Counted from the first letter of the stretch, positions 28,140 to 38,140 are shown. The stretch: 64,000 nucleotides of DNA from JAIRVZ01 sp031553415 (GCA_031553415.1 JAVBLO010000013.1:70049-134048), one strand, 5' to 3'. A program made the numbers and translations. Notes: a model not told the origin generated them from the sequence alone.

Positions 28140-29033
28140 ATGGAAAAAATAGCAGAAGGATTTAAGGGGGAAAAGGCGATAATCACTCCATATAATATAA
28201 GGAATTATCAGGCTGAAAATATGATTACGAGGCAATTATATATTACCCATATAGGATATTATCCCAAGGCTAAATATCATTTCAGGGAGCGGGAATATGG
28301 TACCAATGAATATGTTTTTATTTATTGCGAACAAGGTAAAGGGTGGATACAGTATAAAGACGAGAAATATATATTAAAGAAAGACCAGGCATTTATACTT
28401 CCTGCCAATGAAAAACATGTTTACGGTACTGATAATCAAGATCCCTGGAGTATTTACTGGTTTCATTTCCGGGGAGAAAATGTATTTATGTTTTCTTCCA
28501 TCATAGGAAAACCGATTCATATTGAAGAATCCGATAAAAGCCGTTACCACGATCGCTTCCTTTTGTTTGAAGAAATTTATCAAAACTTGGAAATGGGATA
28601 TAGTCCCGAAAATCTCGAATACACCAGCTTTTGCCTGATGCATTTTATGGCCTCCCTGAAATATATCAATCAATACCGTGAGATTAAAAATGTAAAAAAA
28701 GCCGATGTGATTCAAAAAAGCATTTTGTTTATGAAAGATAATCTGGAGAATAAAATAACGTTAGATGATATAGCTGACCATGTGGGTTATTCAAATTCCC
28801 GCTTTGGCGCATTGTTTTCTGAAAAGACTTCTTATCCTCCTATGGATTATTATAATCAGCTTAAAATACAACGTGCCTGTTCGTATTTGCAATTCTCTGA
28901 TTTTAAGCTAAAAGAGATTGCATTCTGCTTGGGGTATTACGATCCGTTTCATTTCTCAAAAGCATTTAAACTGGAAATGGGAATTACTCCAAAGGAATAC
29001 AGGAAAAGATACAAGCCCGAACAGACAGTCTGA
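28140..29033 (+). CDS. AraC-family transcriptional regulator
   Basis: 297 residues. The N-terminal half is a cupin-type sugar-sensing domain (YKDEKYILKKDQAFILPANEKHVYG near 65-95). The C-terminal 100 residues carry two helix-turn-helix motifs (ITLDDIADHVGYSNSRFGALFSE and LKEIAFCLGYYDPFHFSKAF) and the family ending TPKEYRKRY. It is divergent from the polysaccharide locus across 179 bases, the usual place for a local activator, and no hybrid two-component sensor or ECF sigma/anti-sigma pair is present. It probably activates the locus in response to a released mono- or disaccharide. An internal Met at residue 28 could be the true start. Confidence 0.93.
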   Translation: MEKIAEGFKGEKAIITPYNIRNYQAENMITRQLYITHIGYYPKAKYHFREREYGTNEYVFIYCEQGKGWIQYKDEKYILKKDQAFILPANEKHVYGTDNQDPWSIYWFHFRGENVFMFSSIIGKPIHIEESDKSRYHDRFLLFEEIYQNLEMGYSPENLEYTSFCLMHFMASLKYINQYREIKNVKKADVIQKSILFMKDNLENKITLDDIADHVGYSNSRFGALFSEKTSYPPMDYYNQLKIQRACSYLQFSDFKLKEIAFCLGYYDPFHFSKAFKLEMGITPKEYRKRYKPEQTV

Positions 29034-29075
29034 AATACTGTTGAAAGCAATCTAAAATTTATCAAGTGATAGTTT

Positions 29076-30149
29076 ATGAATAGAAGAGATTTCATATATA
29101 AAGGAATTGTCCTTTCGGCTACTGGGTTATTGCCGTTGTCAATACAATCGGAGGTTACTCAGAATTCGGTGACTTATACTGGTTCGAAAAAATCAATTAT
29201 CAAACCGGCAAGATTGAAAAAAGGAGATAAAATTGGCTTGATTGCTCCCGGTTTTCAAATCAGGGAAGACCAATTGGAGAAATCAATCCAAAATCTGAAA
29301 CTCTTTGGATTTCAGGCAGTTTATTCTAACCGTTTACTTGGTAAATCAGGTTATTTCAGCGGAACCGACCTGGAACGAGCGGATGATATAAACGATTTTT
29401 TCGCCAATCCGGAAATAAAAGGAATTATGGCAATTAAGGGTGGATATGGTTGTGCGAGGATTCTTAATTTATTGGATTATCAAACAATCAGGAAAAATCC
29501 GAAAGTAATTATTGGTTTTAGTGATGTGACAGCCTTACTTAACGCGATTTACCAGGAAACAGGATTGATAACCTTTCACGGACCGGTGAGCCAAACCATA
29601 TACCGCGATTATAATGCCATGCAATTCAAGCGTATAATAATGAATCCCGCAAAATATACATTAATAGAGAGTAGTCCTGATGATTTGAAATTATCATTGG
29701 AAAATCCGGAATACAACCGTTATATTATTACAAAAGGGAAGGCTGAAGGACAATTGATTGGTGGAAACCTAAGTGTTTTTGTCTCCATGACAGGTACCAA
29801 ATATCAATTGGATTGTAAGGGGAAAATAGTTTTTATTGAAGATTTGGATGAAGAACCTTACCGGATTGACCGGATGTTGACCCAATTAATTGAAAGCGGA
29901 ATGCTACAGCAGGCAAGCGGCATTGTATTTGGTATCTGTAAAGGCTGTAATACTTCTAAAAGCAAGATTCCGGATTCATTTTCCCTGAAAGATGTTGTTG
30001 AAGACAGAATTAAACCATTAGGGATTCCTGCTTGTTATGGACTGTCATTTGGTCATAATATTCATAACTTTACCATACCGGTTGGAATTGATGCCAAGCT
30101 AGATACGGAAAAAATGACAGTTGAATTAATGGAAAATGCTGTTTTGTGA
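29076..30149 (+). CDS. LD-carboxypeptidase, peptidase family S66 (LdcA-like)
   Basis: 357 residues. An N-terminal segment MNRRDF plus a hydrophobic stretch suggests export, possibly by the Tat route. The S66 triad is visible: nucleophile S149 in GFSDVT, E255 in FIEDLDEEP, and H327 in SFGHNIHNF. Family members cleave the L,D bond between meso-diaminopimelate and terminal D-alanine in recycled murein tetrapeptides. The gene follows the AraC regulator by 42 bases. It is probably independent of the polysaccharide locus. A microcin-immunity-type function (MccF branch) is a less likely alternative. Confidence 0.92.
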   Translation: MNRRDFIYKGIVLSATGLLPLSIQSEVTQNSVTYTGSKKSIIKPARLKKGDKIGLIAPGFQIREDQLEKSIQNLKLFGFQAVYSNRLLGKSGYFSGTDLERADDINDFFANPEIKGIMAIKGGYGCARILNLLDYQTIRKNPKVIIGFSDVTALLNAIYQETGLITFHGPVSQTIYRDYNAMQFKRIIMNPAKYTLIESSPDDLKLSLENPEYNRYIITKGKAEGQLIGGNLSVFVSMTGTKYQLDCKGKIVFIEDLDEEPYRIDRMLTQLIESGMLQQASGIVFGICKGCNTSKSKIPDSFSLKDVVEDRIKPLGIPACYGLSFGHNIHNFTIPVGIDAKLDTEKMTVELMENAVL

Positions 30150-30360
30150 CGATTATAAACTGACATGTAGACATTAATCGTATACCCTAAATTCTTAATT
30201 CTTTATTTTTATTCTTAATAATGTTAAAGAAGGATTGTGTGTCATAATCTCATCGTTAAAAGTGTTAAAATCGCCACAACAACTTCTTTTTTTGTACGTT
30301 TTTTGTGTGTAACTTGCACAACATTACTTATTGAATATTTAACTCAAACAATAATTGAAT

Positions 30361-31878
30361 ATGAAGAATTCTTTTAGATTTTTAGGTGCATTGATTCTTG
30401 TAGCTCTCATAAGCTCAGGAATTTCTTTGGGAGTATATACTCACTTAAACAACAAACAGGTTAGTTCTGTCACTACTCATGGATTTGATCAGAGTCTGAC
30501 TAAACTAACGGCGTTTAATAGTGATGCGGCAGAAAATACAGATTTTACAGTCGCTGCAGAAAACAGTGTTCACGGTGTTGTACATATCAAATCAATTGCC
30601 AAACCTTCTGCAGCAGATAGGAGCCAGCGTTATTTCGACCCGTTCGAATTCTTTTTCGGGCAGGGGCAAGGGCGTGACTATACACCGCAACCACGTGTAG
30701 GATTTGGTTCGGGTGTTATTATTTCTACTGATGGATACATTATAACAAACAACCATGTGGTTGATGGCGCAGACGAAATGGAAGTTACATTAAACGATAA
30801 TTCTACCTATAATGCAAAACTGATTGGTACAGACCCGGTAACAGATATTGCTTTACTTAAAATTGAAGCAACGGGATTAACCGTAATCCCATTTGGCGAC
30901 TCAGATAAGCTAAAAGTAGGAGAGTGGGTGCTTGCCGTGGGCAACCCATTCAATTTAACATCAACTGTTACTGCCGGAATTGTTAGCGCCAAAGGCCGTG
31001 GAAATGTATTTCCCACAAGTGGAAGGGATAATACCCAAATGAAAATCGAATCTTTTATTCAAACTGATGCGGCTGTGAATCCGGGAAATAGTGGTGGTGC
31101 ATTGGTTAATACAAGAGGTGAATTAGTTGGAATCAATACTGCTATTTATTCTGAAACCGGGAATTTTGCAGGATATTCATTTGCAGTGCCGGTAGCGATT
31201 GCAAGTAAAGTAGCGGCAGATTTGAAACAATATGGAGCAGTTCAACGTGCTGTTCTGGGTGTTAGTATAGTTAATGTAAATGACTTTAAAAAACAAAATC
31301 CAGATGAAGCGGCTAAACTAAAAGTGAACGAAGGTGCTTATGTTGCCGGATTTGCAATGAAAAGTGCGGCCAAAGATGCCGGTCTTGAAGTTGGAGACGT
31401 GATTGTTGCTGTTAATGACATCAAAGTGAAATCGGTAAGCGCTTTACAGGAAGCTATCAGCAGATACAGTCCTGGAACAAAGGTTAGTGTTACTGTATTG
31501 CGTGGAAGTGTGGAAAAAGTCTACAATGTGGAGCTGAAAAATGACCAGGGAAGTACGGATGTCGTGAAAAATGTATCCGGAACCGAACTGTTGGGCGGTG
31601 CTTTCCAGGAACTTTCTACTGAAAAGAAAAAAGAATACGGAGTTAATTACGGTATCGAAGTCACTGGACTCACGGATGGAAAATTGAAAGATGCCGGAGT
31701 TAAAAAAGGATTTGTCATGATGACTGTCAATGATAACAGAGTAACTTCCGTTGATGGATTTAAAAAGTATGTCAACCAGGTTCTTAAACAAAGTGCTGAT
31801 GATAGGGGGTTATTTATTAAAGGATTTTATCCGGCTACAGGGAAAGTAGAATACTATGCGATTAATTTGAACAATTAA
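30361..31878 (+). CDS. degP: Periplasmic serine endoprotease of the Do/HtrA family
   Basis: 505 residues from the ATG at 30361; a TTG two codons earlier is less likely. A membrane/signal segment (about 5-27) leads into a trypsin-like domain with H132 (TNNHVVDG), D162 (TDIALL) and S244 (NPGNSGGAL). Two PDZ domains follow (about 285-385 and 405-500; VNEGAYVAGF, DAGLEVGDVIVAV, KKGFVMMTVND). It degrades or refolds damaged envelope proteins. The 211 bases upstream are AT-rich and contain no feature I can assign with confidence. It precedes rpoD as a separate unit. Confidence 0.96.
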   Translation: MKNSFRFLGALILVALISSGISLGVYTHLNNKQVSSVTTHGFDQSLTKLTAFNSDAAENTDFTVAAENSVHGVVHIKSIAKPSAADRSQRYFDPFEFFFGQGQGRDYTPQPRVGFGSGVIISTDGYIITNNHVVDGADEMEVTLNDNSTYNAKLIGTDPVTDIALLKIEATGLTVIPFGDSDKLKVGEWVLAVGNPFNLTSTVTAGIVSAKGRGNVFPTSGRDNTQMKIESFIQTDAAVNPGNSGGALVNTRGELVGINTAIYSETGNFAGYSFAVPVAIASKVAADLKQYGAVQRAVLGVSIVNVNDFKKQNPDEAAKLKVNEGAYVAGFAMKSAAKDAGLEVGDVIVAVNDIKVKSVSALQEAISRYSPGTKVSVTVLRGSVEKVYNVELKNDQGSTDVVKNVSGTELLGGAFQELSTEKKKEYGVNYGIEVTGLTDGKLKDAGVKKGFVMMTVNDNRVTSVDGFKKYVNQVLKQSADDRGLFIKGFYPATGKVEYYAINLNN

Positions 31879-31945
31879 GGCATAATATTTGTTGCGGTTT
31901 TGTATATTTTTTTGTCTTTTAGGGGTGCAATAAGTTATGAATATT

Positions 31946-31977
31946 TTTGTAAATCAACAAAATAAATATTAACTTTG
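31946..31977 (+). promoter_or_regulatory. rpoD promoter, Bacteroidetes -33/-7 type
   Basis: TTTG at 31946-31949 and TAACTTTG at 31970-31977 are separated by 20 bases. This matches the Bacteroidetes consensus TTTG, 19-21 bases, TAnnTTTG. The octamer ends 37 bases before the rpoD ATG. It is the best promoter match in the window. Confidence 0.75.
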
Positions 31978-32014
31978 TGCCCCTAAAAGCAAATTTTTGC
32001 TTAATTATATTTGA

Positions 32015-32875
32015 ATGAGACAGTTAAAAATCACTAAGTCGATTACCAATCGCGAGAGTGCATCGTTGGACAAGTATCTGCAGGAAATAGGTCGTGAAGA
32101 CTTGATTACTGTTGAGGAAGAAGTCGAATTGGCTCAAGCTATCAAACGTGGAGATAGGGCGGCATTGGAGAAATTAACCCGCGCCAATCTTCGTTTCGTA
32201 GTGTCGGTTGCCAAGCAGTATCAAAATCAAGGTTTGAGTCTTCCCGACTTAATAAATGAAGGAAACTTGGGTTTGATCAAGGCTGCTGAAAAATTCGATG
32301 AAACCCGTGGATTTAAATTTATTTCTTATGCTGTTTGGTGGATCAGACAATCCATCCTGCAAGCTTTGGCTGAACAATCGCGTATCGTTCGTCTTCCTTT
32401 GAACCAGGTTGGTTCCTTGAATAAGATTACAAAAGCTTTTTCAAAATTCGAACAAGAACACGAACGCAAGCCTTCTCCCGAAGAATTGGCAGAAGAACTG
32501 GATATCCCGGTCGATAAAATCTCAGATACTTTGAAAGTTTCCGGCCGTCACATTTCGGTAGATGCTCCTTTTGTCGAAGGAGAAGACAACAGTTTGTTGG
32601 ATGTATTGGTTAATGATGATGCCCCTGTGGCCGACAGGTCGTTGATGAGCGAATCATTATCCCGTGAAATTGACAGGGCGTTGTCGACTTTGAGTGACAG
32701 GGAACGAGACATCATCAAAATGTTTTTCGGTATCGGTTACCAGGAAATGACACTTGAAGAGATTGGTGACAAGTTTGGTTTAACTCGCGAACGTGTAAGA
32801 CAGATTAAAGAAAAAGCGATTAGAAGATTGCGTTCAAGCAATAAAAATGACTTATTAAAAAGTTACTTAGGCTAA
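32015..32875 (+). CDS. rpoD: Primary RNA polymerase sigma factor (sigma-70 family)
   Basis: 286 residues, the short form typical of Bacteroidetes with no region 1.1. Region 1.2 (about 15-50, SLDKYLQEIGREDLIT), region 2 (about 52-122, LPDLINEGNLGLIKAAEKFD and SYAVWWIRQSI), region 3 (about 130-205) and region 4 (about 215-280, LEEIGDKFGLTRERVRQIKEKAIRRL) are all intact. It directs RNA polymerase to TTTG/TAnnTTTG promoters, so the promoter found just upstream would make it self-transcribed. It is followed by a strong terminator. Confidence 0.98.
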   Translation: MRQLKITKSITNRESASLDKYLQEIGREDLITVEEEVELAQAIKRGDRAALEKLTRANLRFVVSVAKQYQNQGLSLPDLINEGNLGLIKAAEKFDETRGFKFISYAVWWIRQSILQALAEQSRIVRLPLNQVGSLNKITKAFSKFEQEHERKPSPEELAEELDIPVDKISDTLKVSGRHISVDAPFVEGEDNSLLDVLVNDDAPVADRSLMSESLSREIDRALSTLSDRERDIIKMFFGIGYQEMTLEEIGDKFGLTRERVRQIKEKAIRRLRSSNKNDLLKSYLG

Positions 32876-32918
32876 ATAAAGCCCTAATGAAAAATTTTAT
32901 CCCGGAGATATGGGAAAC

Positions 32919-32950
32919 AAAAAAGGATGTCCATTGGGCATCCTTTTTTA
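32919..32950. terminator. Bidirectional intrinsic terminator between rpoD and ferritin
   Basis: A stem GGATGTCC/GGGCATCC (8 pairs including one G-U) with a 3-base ATT loop is flanked by six A on the left and six T on the right. It lies between convergent genes, 43 bases after the rpoD stop and just before the ferritin stop, and can terminate both. Confidence 0.9.
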
Positions 32951-32968
32951 GCTTCATTTGAGGTAAGA

Positions 32969-33463
32969 TTAATCTTCTTCTCTTTTACCCAGCTTTTTGT
33001 CAAACATATACATTGCAGCAGGGTCTTTTTCAATTATCTTAAGAGCATGTAGAAGTTGTCTTGGAGTTTCTTCTTCTTCGATTTGTTCATCAATGAACCA
33101 TTTCAACATGCTTTGTGATTCGTAGTCTTTCAATTCGATAGCTTTGTCCATTAGTTTGTGAATCAGTCCTGTAACTACTTTTTCATGCATCAAAGTATCT
33201 TCGAAAGCATCTGTAGGAGAATTCCATTCCTGGCGGACTTCTGCAATCGGTTTCATCAATACTTTACCGTCTCTTGAACCGATATATTTGGCAATCCGGG
33301 TTGCATGTTCGAATTCTTCATGCGCTTGTACGGCAAACCAGTTAGCAATACCGCACAAACCTTTGTCATCCATATCATAAGACATTGACAAATATAAATA
33401 ACCTGACCACAATTCTGCATTTATTTGTTCATTCAATGCAGCTTCCATTTTAGGATCTAACAT
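32969..33463 (-). CDS. ftnA: Ferritin (iron-storage protein)
   Basis: 164 residues, the normal bacterial ferritin length. The four-helix bundle carries ferroxidase ligands in helices A-B (INAELWSGYLYL, HEEFEHATRIAKYI) and D (WFIDEQIEEEETPRQLL). It oxidises and stores iron in the cytoplasm. It is a single gene with its stop close to the terminator shared with rpoD. Confidence 0.96.
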   Translation of the reverse strand: MLDPKMEAALNEQINAELWSGYLYLSMSYDMDDKGLCGIANWFAVQAHEEFEHATRIAKYIGSRDGKVLMKPIAEVRQEWNSPTDAFEDTLMHEKVVTGLIHKLMDKAIELKDYESQSMLKWFIDEQIEEEETPRQLLHALKIIEKDPAAMYMFDKKLGKREED

Positions 33464-33548
33464 AATTTTTCTATTTTATTAGTTTAACATTATTGTTCTT
33501 CAATTCTAATACAAATAAAACAATAAATTTCCGTAAATGTTTTAACAA

Positions 33549-34178
33549 TTAGCGATGTTTTACAATAATTTTGAAAAAATTAGAATTTAAGAAAATTGAG
33601 AATGGAGGCAGATTTTCTTTAACTCCCAAAGTCTCAGGATTAAGAGCATATTTTTCTTCCAGAATATGAAGTATTAGTTCAGAACAGTATAAAGAAGTGG
33701 TATCATTAAGGTTGAAGTCGTAATCAAAAGGCGCTTTTCGTTTTGCATAACTTAAAGCTTTTTGAGCGACTTGTTCTAAAGTATCCCGTTTTAACCGGGT
33801 AATAATAATGCTGTTTGGATAAGCTTCTTCCATAAATGAAGAAAGTGTTGTGATAATTACTCCATCATCTTTGGAAAATGGTGAAAAACGACCGGGAATT
33901 GCATGAACGACAGACCAACCGGAATCAATCTTTACAATAACCCCACAATGAGAAATATCTAAAGTGTCGTTGAGGGTTTCTATAATCCGGTTGCTTACAA
34001 ACCCATAGCCTTTCCTTAGAATAATATCTCCATCCTGCAAACAGCTTATCTCATTTTTGTTTAAACAATAATTTACATTATTGCATGCCTTTTCTAATTT
34101 GTCACTGACTATAAAAACATACAATAATGCAATTATTATAATGAGAAATGAAATTCCTGTTATTGAACGGACTTTCAC
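33549..34178 (-). CDS. YiiX/YebB-like cysteine hydrolase (permuted NlpC/P60 fold)
   Basis: 209 residues starting at GTG (34178); an in-frame stop lies just upstream. An N-terminal membrane anchor (about 7-25) is followed by the permuted papain-like fold: LQDGDIILRKGYG, H77 in DISHCGV, and C165 in SLYCSEL. Relatives are lipid- or peptidoglycan-directed hydrolases whose substrates are largely unproven. The gene follows a DUF4878 lipoprotein by 14 bases, so both are probably envelope proteins from one transcript. Confidence 0.82.
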   Translation of the reverse strand: MKVRSITGISFLIIIIALLYVFIVSDKLEKACNNVNYCLNKNEISCLQDGDIILRKGYGFVSNRIIETLNDTLDISHCGVIVKIDSGWSVVHAIPGRFSPFSKDDGVIITTLSSFMEEAYPNSIIITRLKRDTLEQVAQKALSYAKRKAPFDYDFNLNDTTSLYCSELILHILEEKYALNPETLGVKENLPPFSIFLNSNFFKIIVKHR

Positions 34179-34192
34179 AAAATCATGCAGGT

Positions 34193-34594
34193 TTATTTGA
34201 AACTCATTGATTCAAAGAACCACTTTCCGTCTTCTTTTACCAAATTTACTTTTTCAGTAGAAGTTTCATCTCCTTTTATTACTTCTACTTTTACAGTGGC
34301 AGAATTACCGTCTTCACTGAGATTTGTTTCAATTGCTTTGACGCTGCTCACATCCTTGTTAGCTTCTTTGATTGCTGCTAAAAACTGTTTAGCATTTTCG
34401 TCATCAAAATCTTTTTCCTGAGATTCCAATGTTTTTTTAGACATGCATTTTTTCAGTCCATCAATATCACCGGCATACAAAGATTTGACAGCTTTAACTG
34501 CCATATCTTCCGGTGAACTACCACCACTGCCACTACAGGCTACCATTAATACCATAATACATAGAGCAGCCAATACATTTTGCAAATTCTTCAT
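34193..34594 (-). CDS. DUF4878 lipoprotein
   Basis: 133 residues. The lipoprotein signal ends at C20 (LMVACSGSGG). The body is a small NTF2-like fold (MAVKAVKSLYAGDIDGLKKCM, LVKEDGKWFFESMSF) as in DUF4878 proteins. No catalytic motif is visible and the function is unknown. It lies 27 bases after gcvP and 14 before the YiiX-like gene. Confidence 0.85.
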   Translation of the reverse strand: MKNLQNVLAALCIMVLMVACSGSGGSSPEDMAVKAVKSLYAGDIDGLKKCMSKKTLESQEKDFDDENAKQFLAAIKEANKDVSSVKAIETNLSEDGNSATVKVEVIKGDETSTEKVNLVKEDGKWFFESMSFK

Positions 34595-34621
34595 AACAAT
34601 AATTTTAATGATTAATAAATA

Positions 34622-37471
34622 TTAATTACAAGCGCATTGTACAGTTACCAGATTGCGATCTCCAAAAGCGTTATCCACCCTTGCCACATTTATCCAGAAT
34701 TTATTTTCTTTCAACCATTCTGCCGGATAAGCAGCTTTACTTCTGGGATAAGAATGTTTCCATTCATCGGAAGTGACTTCATATTCGGGATGCGGTGCAT
34801 TAATCAATACATTGTCTTCTTTGGAGGCTACACCTGCAATCACCTCTTCAATTTCCTGGCGGATAGTTAACATGGCTTCAATGAAGCGGTTTAATTCAGC
34901 TAAACTTTCGCTTTCAGTTGGCTCAATCATTAAAGTGCCATGCACAGGGAATGAAAGGGTAGGGGCATGGAACCCAAAATCAATCAGGCGTTTGGCTATG
35001 TCTGTTTCAGTGATTCCTGATTTGTCTTTCAATGTGCGGCATTCCAGAATCAATTCATGTCCGACTCGTCCGATAGCGCCTTTATAAACAATTCCATACG
35101 CACTTTCCAAACATGAAGCAATGTAATTAGCATTTAATATCGCAACTTCAGTTGCGCGTTTCAAACCTTCAGTGCCCATCATGCGGATATATCCGTAAGT
35201 AATAGGTAAAATTCCGGCACTTCCAAATGGAGAAGCGGCAACAGTATTCAAATTAGAACCTGTTTTTTCAGGATGATTAGGAAGGAATGGTATTAAATGT
35301 GTTGCAACACAAATAGGTCCTTCCCCCGGGCCACCGCCACCATGAGGAATGGCAAATGTTTTATGTAAATTCAGGTGGCAAACATCAGCCCCGATAAATC
35401 CGGGATTGGTTAATCCAACTTGCGCATTCATATTAGCGCCATCCATATATATTTGTCCGCCATATTGATGGATAATTTTACAAATATCAATGATTTGTGT
35501 TTCAAAAATACCATGGGTTGAAGGATAAGTAATCATCAAAGCAGCCAGATTATCTTTGTTTTGTTCTGCTTTCAATTTTAAGTCTTCAACATCGGTATTT
35601 CCGAATTCATCACATTTGATAATGATAATTTCAAGTCCGGCACGGGAAGCGCTCGCAGGATTTGTTCCGTGGGCTGATTCCGGTATTAAAACCAGGTTAC
35701 GTTGAGGTTGTCCTGTCGATTTCAGATATTCCCGGATAGTTATCAAACCGGCATATTCTCCGGCTGCGCCCGAATTGGGTTGGAAACTTACGCCCGGTAA
35801 TCCGGTGATTTCTCCCAGGTAGGCAGATAGATTTTCTATCAATTCCTGGTAACCTTCAGTTTGTTCTTCCGGAGCATAAGGATGTATATTGGCAAGCTGC
35901 GGATAATTGAGAGGCAATAATTCAGAAGCTGCATTCAGTTTCATGGTACATGAGCCCAATGAAATCATGGAATGAGCCAATGAAATATCACGTTTACCTA
36001 AACGTTGTATGTAGCGCATCAATTCAGTTTCTGTATGATAAGAATTGAATACTTCATGTGTTAAATAATCGCTTGTACGAAAGAATTTATCTTCAAAATG
36101 AATTTTTTCAGGAATTTCTTTATTCAATAAATATTCCGTTTCATTTGCCTGGGAGAAAATATACAACAGGATACCTAAATCGTCAGGCAAAGTAGTTTCA
36201 TCAATACTGATACCGATTTCCCCCGAATCAAAATAGCGTAGATTTACTTTACATTCAAGAGCAGTTTCCTGTAAAACTTTCATTGAAGCATTCGGCGCCA
36301 AAGAAATTTTCAATGTGTCAAAGAAATTTTTATTTTCCTGAGTATAACCCATACGGATTAATTCTTCTGCTAAAAATCCGGCATAAGCATGAACCCTTTT
36401 AGCAATATTTTTCAATCCTTGAGGACCATGATACACAGCATAGAAGCTGGTCATACTGGCAAGTAATGCCTGCGCCGTACAAATATTGGAAGTTGCTTTT
36501 TCACGTTTGATATGTTGTTCGCGTGTTTGCAAGGCCATACGCAAAGCCTGTTTACCATATGCATCTTTTGAAATGCCGATGATTCGTCCCGGAATGATAC
36601 GTTTATAATCATCTTTAGCAGCTAAATAAGCGGCAGAAGGTCCACCATAATACATCGGAATACCCATGCGTTGAGTACTTCCGAAAACTACATCAGCCCC
36701 CCATTCTCCGGGAGGAGTTAATAAGCATAAACTCAGAATATCAGCAGCAACAGCAACTTTAGCACCCACAGCTTTTGCTTTTTTAACAAATCTGGAATAA
36801 TCCTCAATGCTTCCGTTGGCATTTGGATACTGAATAATGGCACCAAAAACTTTATCTGAAAATTCAAAGGCCTGGTAATCTCCTTTCAATAATTGAATGC
36901 CTAAAGGTTTTGTAACTGTTTGCAATACAGCCCAGGTTGATTCGAAAATATTTTCGTCTACAAAAAGTGTATCCGTACCGGCTTTTATTTGTTCACGGCT
37001 CCGTGCATTGAACATCATATTGGCAGCTTCAGCAGCAGCTGTAGCTTCATCCAGCAAAGAACAATTCGATAAAGGCAGACCAGTTAAATCACTCACCATC
37101 GTTTGGAAGTTCAACAAAGCTTCCAGTCTTCCCTGTGAAATCTCTGCCTGGTAAGGAGTGTAAGATGTATACCATTCTGGGTTTTCAAAAACATTTCGGA
37201 GGATAGGAGCCGGAGTTACAGTGTCATACCAGCCCATTCCAATATAAGTAGTGAAAATGTCGTTTTTAGAAGCTAATTCTGCGATATGTTCGGCATATTC
37301 CCGTTCCGTCATGGCTTCCGGTAATTCTAACTCATGATTTAATCGAATAGGCTGAGGGATAGTCTGATCTATCAACTTATTCAAATCCGTAACGCCGATT
37401 TTTTTCAGCATCACTTGCATGTCTTTTTCTTCAATACCGATATGACGGTCTGCAAATAGCTCTGTTTTCAT
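34622..37471 (-). CDS. gcvP: Glycine dehydrogenase (decarboxylating), P protein of the glycine cleavage system
   Basis: 949 residues, the full-length fused form with both halves of the P protein. The pyridoxal phosphate lysine is K704 in LNLHKTFAIPHGGGGPG. Other family blocks are FIGMGWYDTVTPAPILRN at the N-terminus and SCTMKLNAASELLPL in the middle. It decarboxylates glycine and passes the methylamine group to the lipoyl H protein, which is not in the window. It lies 3 bases downstream of the metallo-hydrolase gene. I see no glycine riboswitch ahead of it. Confidence 0.98.
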   Translation of the reverse strand: MKTELFADRHIGIEEKDMQVMLKKIGVTDLNKLIDQTIPQPIRLNHELELPEAMTEREYAEHIAELASKNDIFTTYIGMGWYDTVTPAPILRNVFENPEWYTSYTPYQAEISQGRLEALLNFQTMVSDLTGLPLSNCSLLDEATAAAEAANMMFNARSREQIKAGTDTLFVDENIFESTWAVLQTVTKPLGIQLLKGDYQAFEFSDKVFGAIIQYPNANGSIEDYSRFVKKAKAVGAKVAVAADILSLCLLTPPGEWGADVVFGSTQRMGIPMYYGGPSAAYLAAKDDYKRIIPGRIIGISKDAYGKQALRMALQTREQHIKREKATSNICTAQALLASMTSFYAVYHGPQGLKNIAKRVHAYAGFLAEELIRMGYTQENKNFFDTLKISLAPNASMKVLQETALECKVNLRYFDSGEIGISIDETTLPDDLGILLYIFSQANETEYLLNKEIPEKIHFEDKFFRTSDYLTHEVFNSYHTETELMRYIQRLGKRDISLAHSMISLGSCTMKLNAASELLPLNYPQLANIHPYAPEEQTEGYQELIENLSAYLGEITGLPGVSFQPNSGAAGEYAGLITIREYLKSTGQPQRNLVLIPESAHGTNPASASRAGLEIIIIKCDEFGNTDVEDLKLKAEQNKDNLAALMITYPSTHGIFETQIIDICKIIHQYGGQIYMDGANMNAQVGLTNPGFIGADVCHLNLHKTFAIPHGGGGPGEGPICVATHLIPFLPNHPEKTGSNLNTVAASPFGSAGILPITYGYIRMMGTEGLKRATEVAILNANYIASCLESAYGIVYKGAIGRVGHELILECRTLKDKSGITETDIAKRLIDFGFHAPTLSFPVHGTLMIEPTESESLAELNRFIEAMLTIRQEIEEVIAGVASKEDNVLINAPHPEYEVTSDEWKHSYPRSKAAYPAEWLKENKFWINVARVDNAFGDRNLVTVQCACN

Positions 37472-37474
37472 AAA

Positions 37475-38113
37475 TTATATCAAAAATGGATTATTTAATT
37501 TTTCTTTTTTTATGGTTGTTGCAGGACCATGTCCAGGATAAACAACAGTATCTTCCCGCAATGTTAGCAATTTATTTTTAATTCCGGAAATAAGTTTCAT
37601 GTGATTACCTCCTTCCCATAAGTCAGAACGACCGACACTCCCTTCAAACAAAATGTCTCCCGAAAACAAGATTTTGTCTTTTACTGAATAGAAACAAATT
37701 CCTGCCGGAGAATGTCCGGATATTAAAATTGTCTTTAATTCCGTATTTCCGAAAGAAATGATATCTCCTTCTTCAATGTACTTAATGGAACTATAATTTC
37801 CGGCCTCCACTTTCATCCCAAAGAAAGCTGCTTGTTTTTCCAGGTCAGGTAATTGTTCTTCCAATTGGTGATATTCAGGAGCCAGGCCATAAGTGTCGTA
37901 TATGAATTTGTTACCGAAAGAATGGTCTAAATGCAAATGAGTATTCAACAAATGTTTTAATGATAAACCCTTTTCCGAAATAAAACTTTTCAGCATTTCT
38001 TTTTCTTTCGGGTAATAAGCGCCGCAATCAATAATTACAGCTTCTTTTGTTTCATCATATAAGATGTATGTGTTTTCTTCAATCGGGTTGAATTCAAATT
38101 TTTTTATTTGCAT
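37475..38113 (-). CDS. MBL-fold metallo-hydrolase, glyoxalase II-like
   Basis: 212 residues. The zinc motif H59-x-H-x-D-H64 (NTHLHLDH) and downstream GHSPAGICFY, LFSGDILFEGSVGR and YPGHGPAT define the hydroxyacylglutathione hydrolase-like branch. Many relatives cleave thioesters, but the substrate here is not established. It leads a two-gene unit with gcvP (3-base gap). Confidence 0.9.
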   Translation of the reverse strand: MQIKKFEFNPIEENTYILYDETKEAVIIDCGAYYPKEKEMLKSFISEKGLSLKHLLNTHLHLDHSFGNKFIYDTYGLAPEYHQLEEQLPDLEKQAAFFGMKVEAGNYSSIKYIEEGDIISFGNTELKTILISGHSPAGICFYSVKDKILFSGDILFEGSVGRSDLWEGGNHMKLISGIKNKLLTLREDTVVYPGHGPATTIKKEKLNNPFLI

Positions 38114-38140
38114 AATACAATATTTGAAATTTGAACAGAG

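Noticed and set aside
30150..30360. Promoter for the HtrA gene (TAACTTGC at 30310-30317)
   Set aside because: The octamer has a mismatch in the core and the TTTG candidate is only 15 bases upstream, so I did not list it as a feature.
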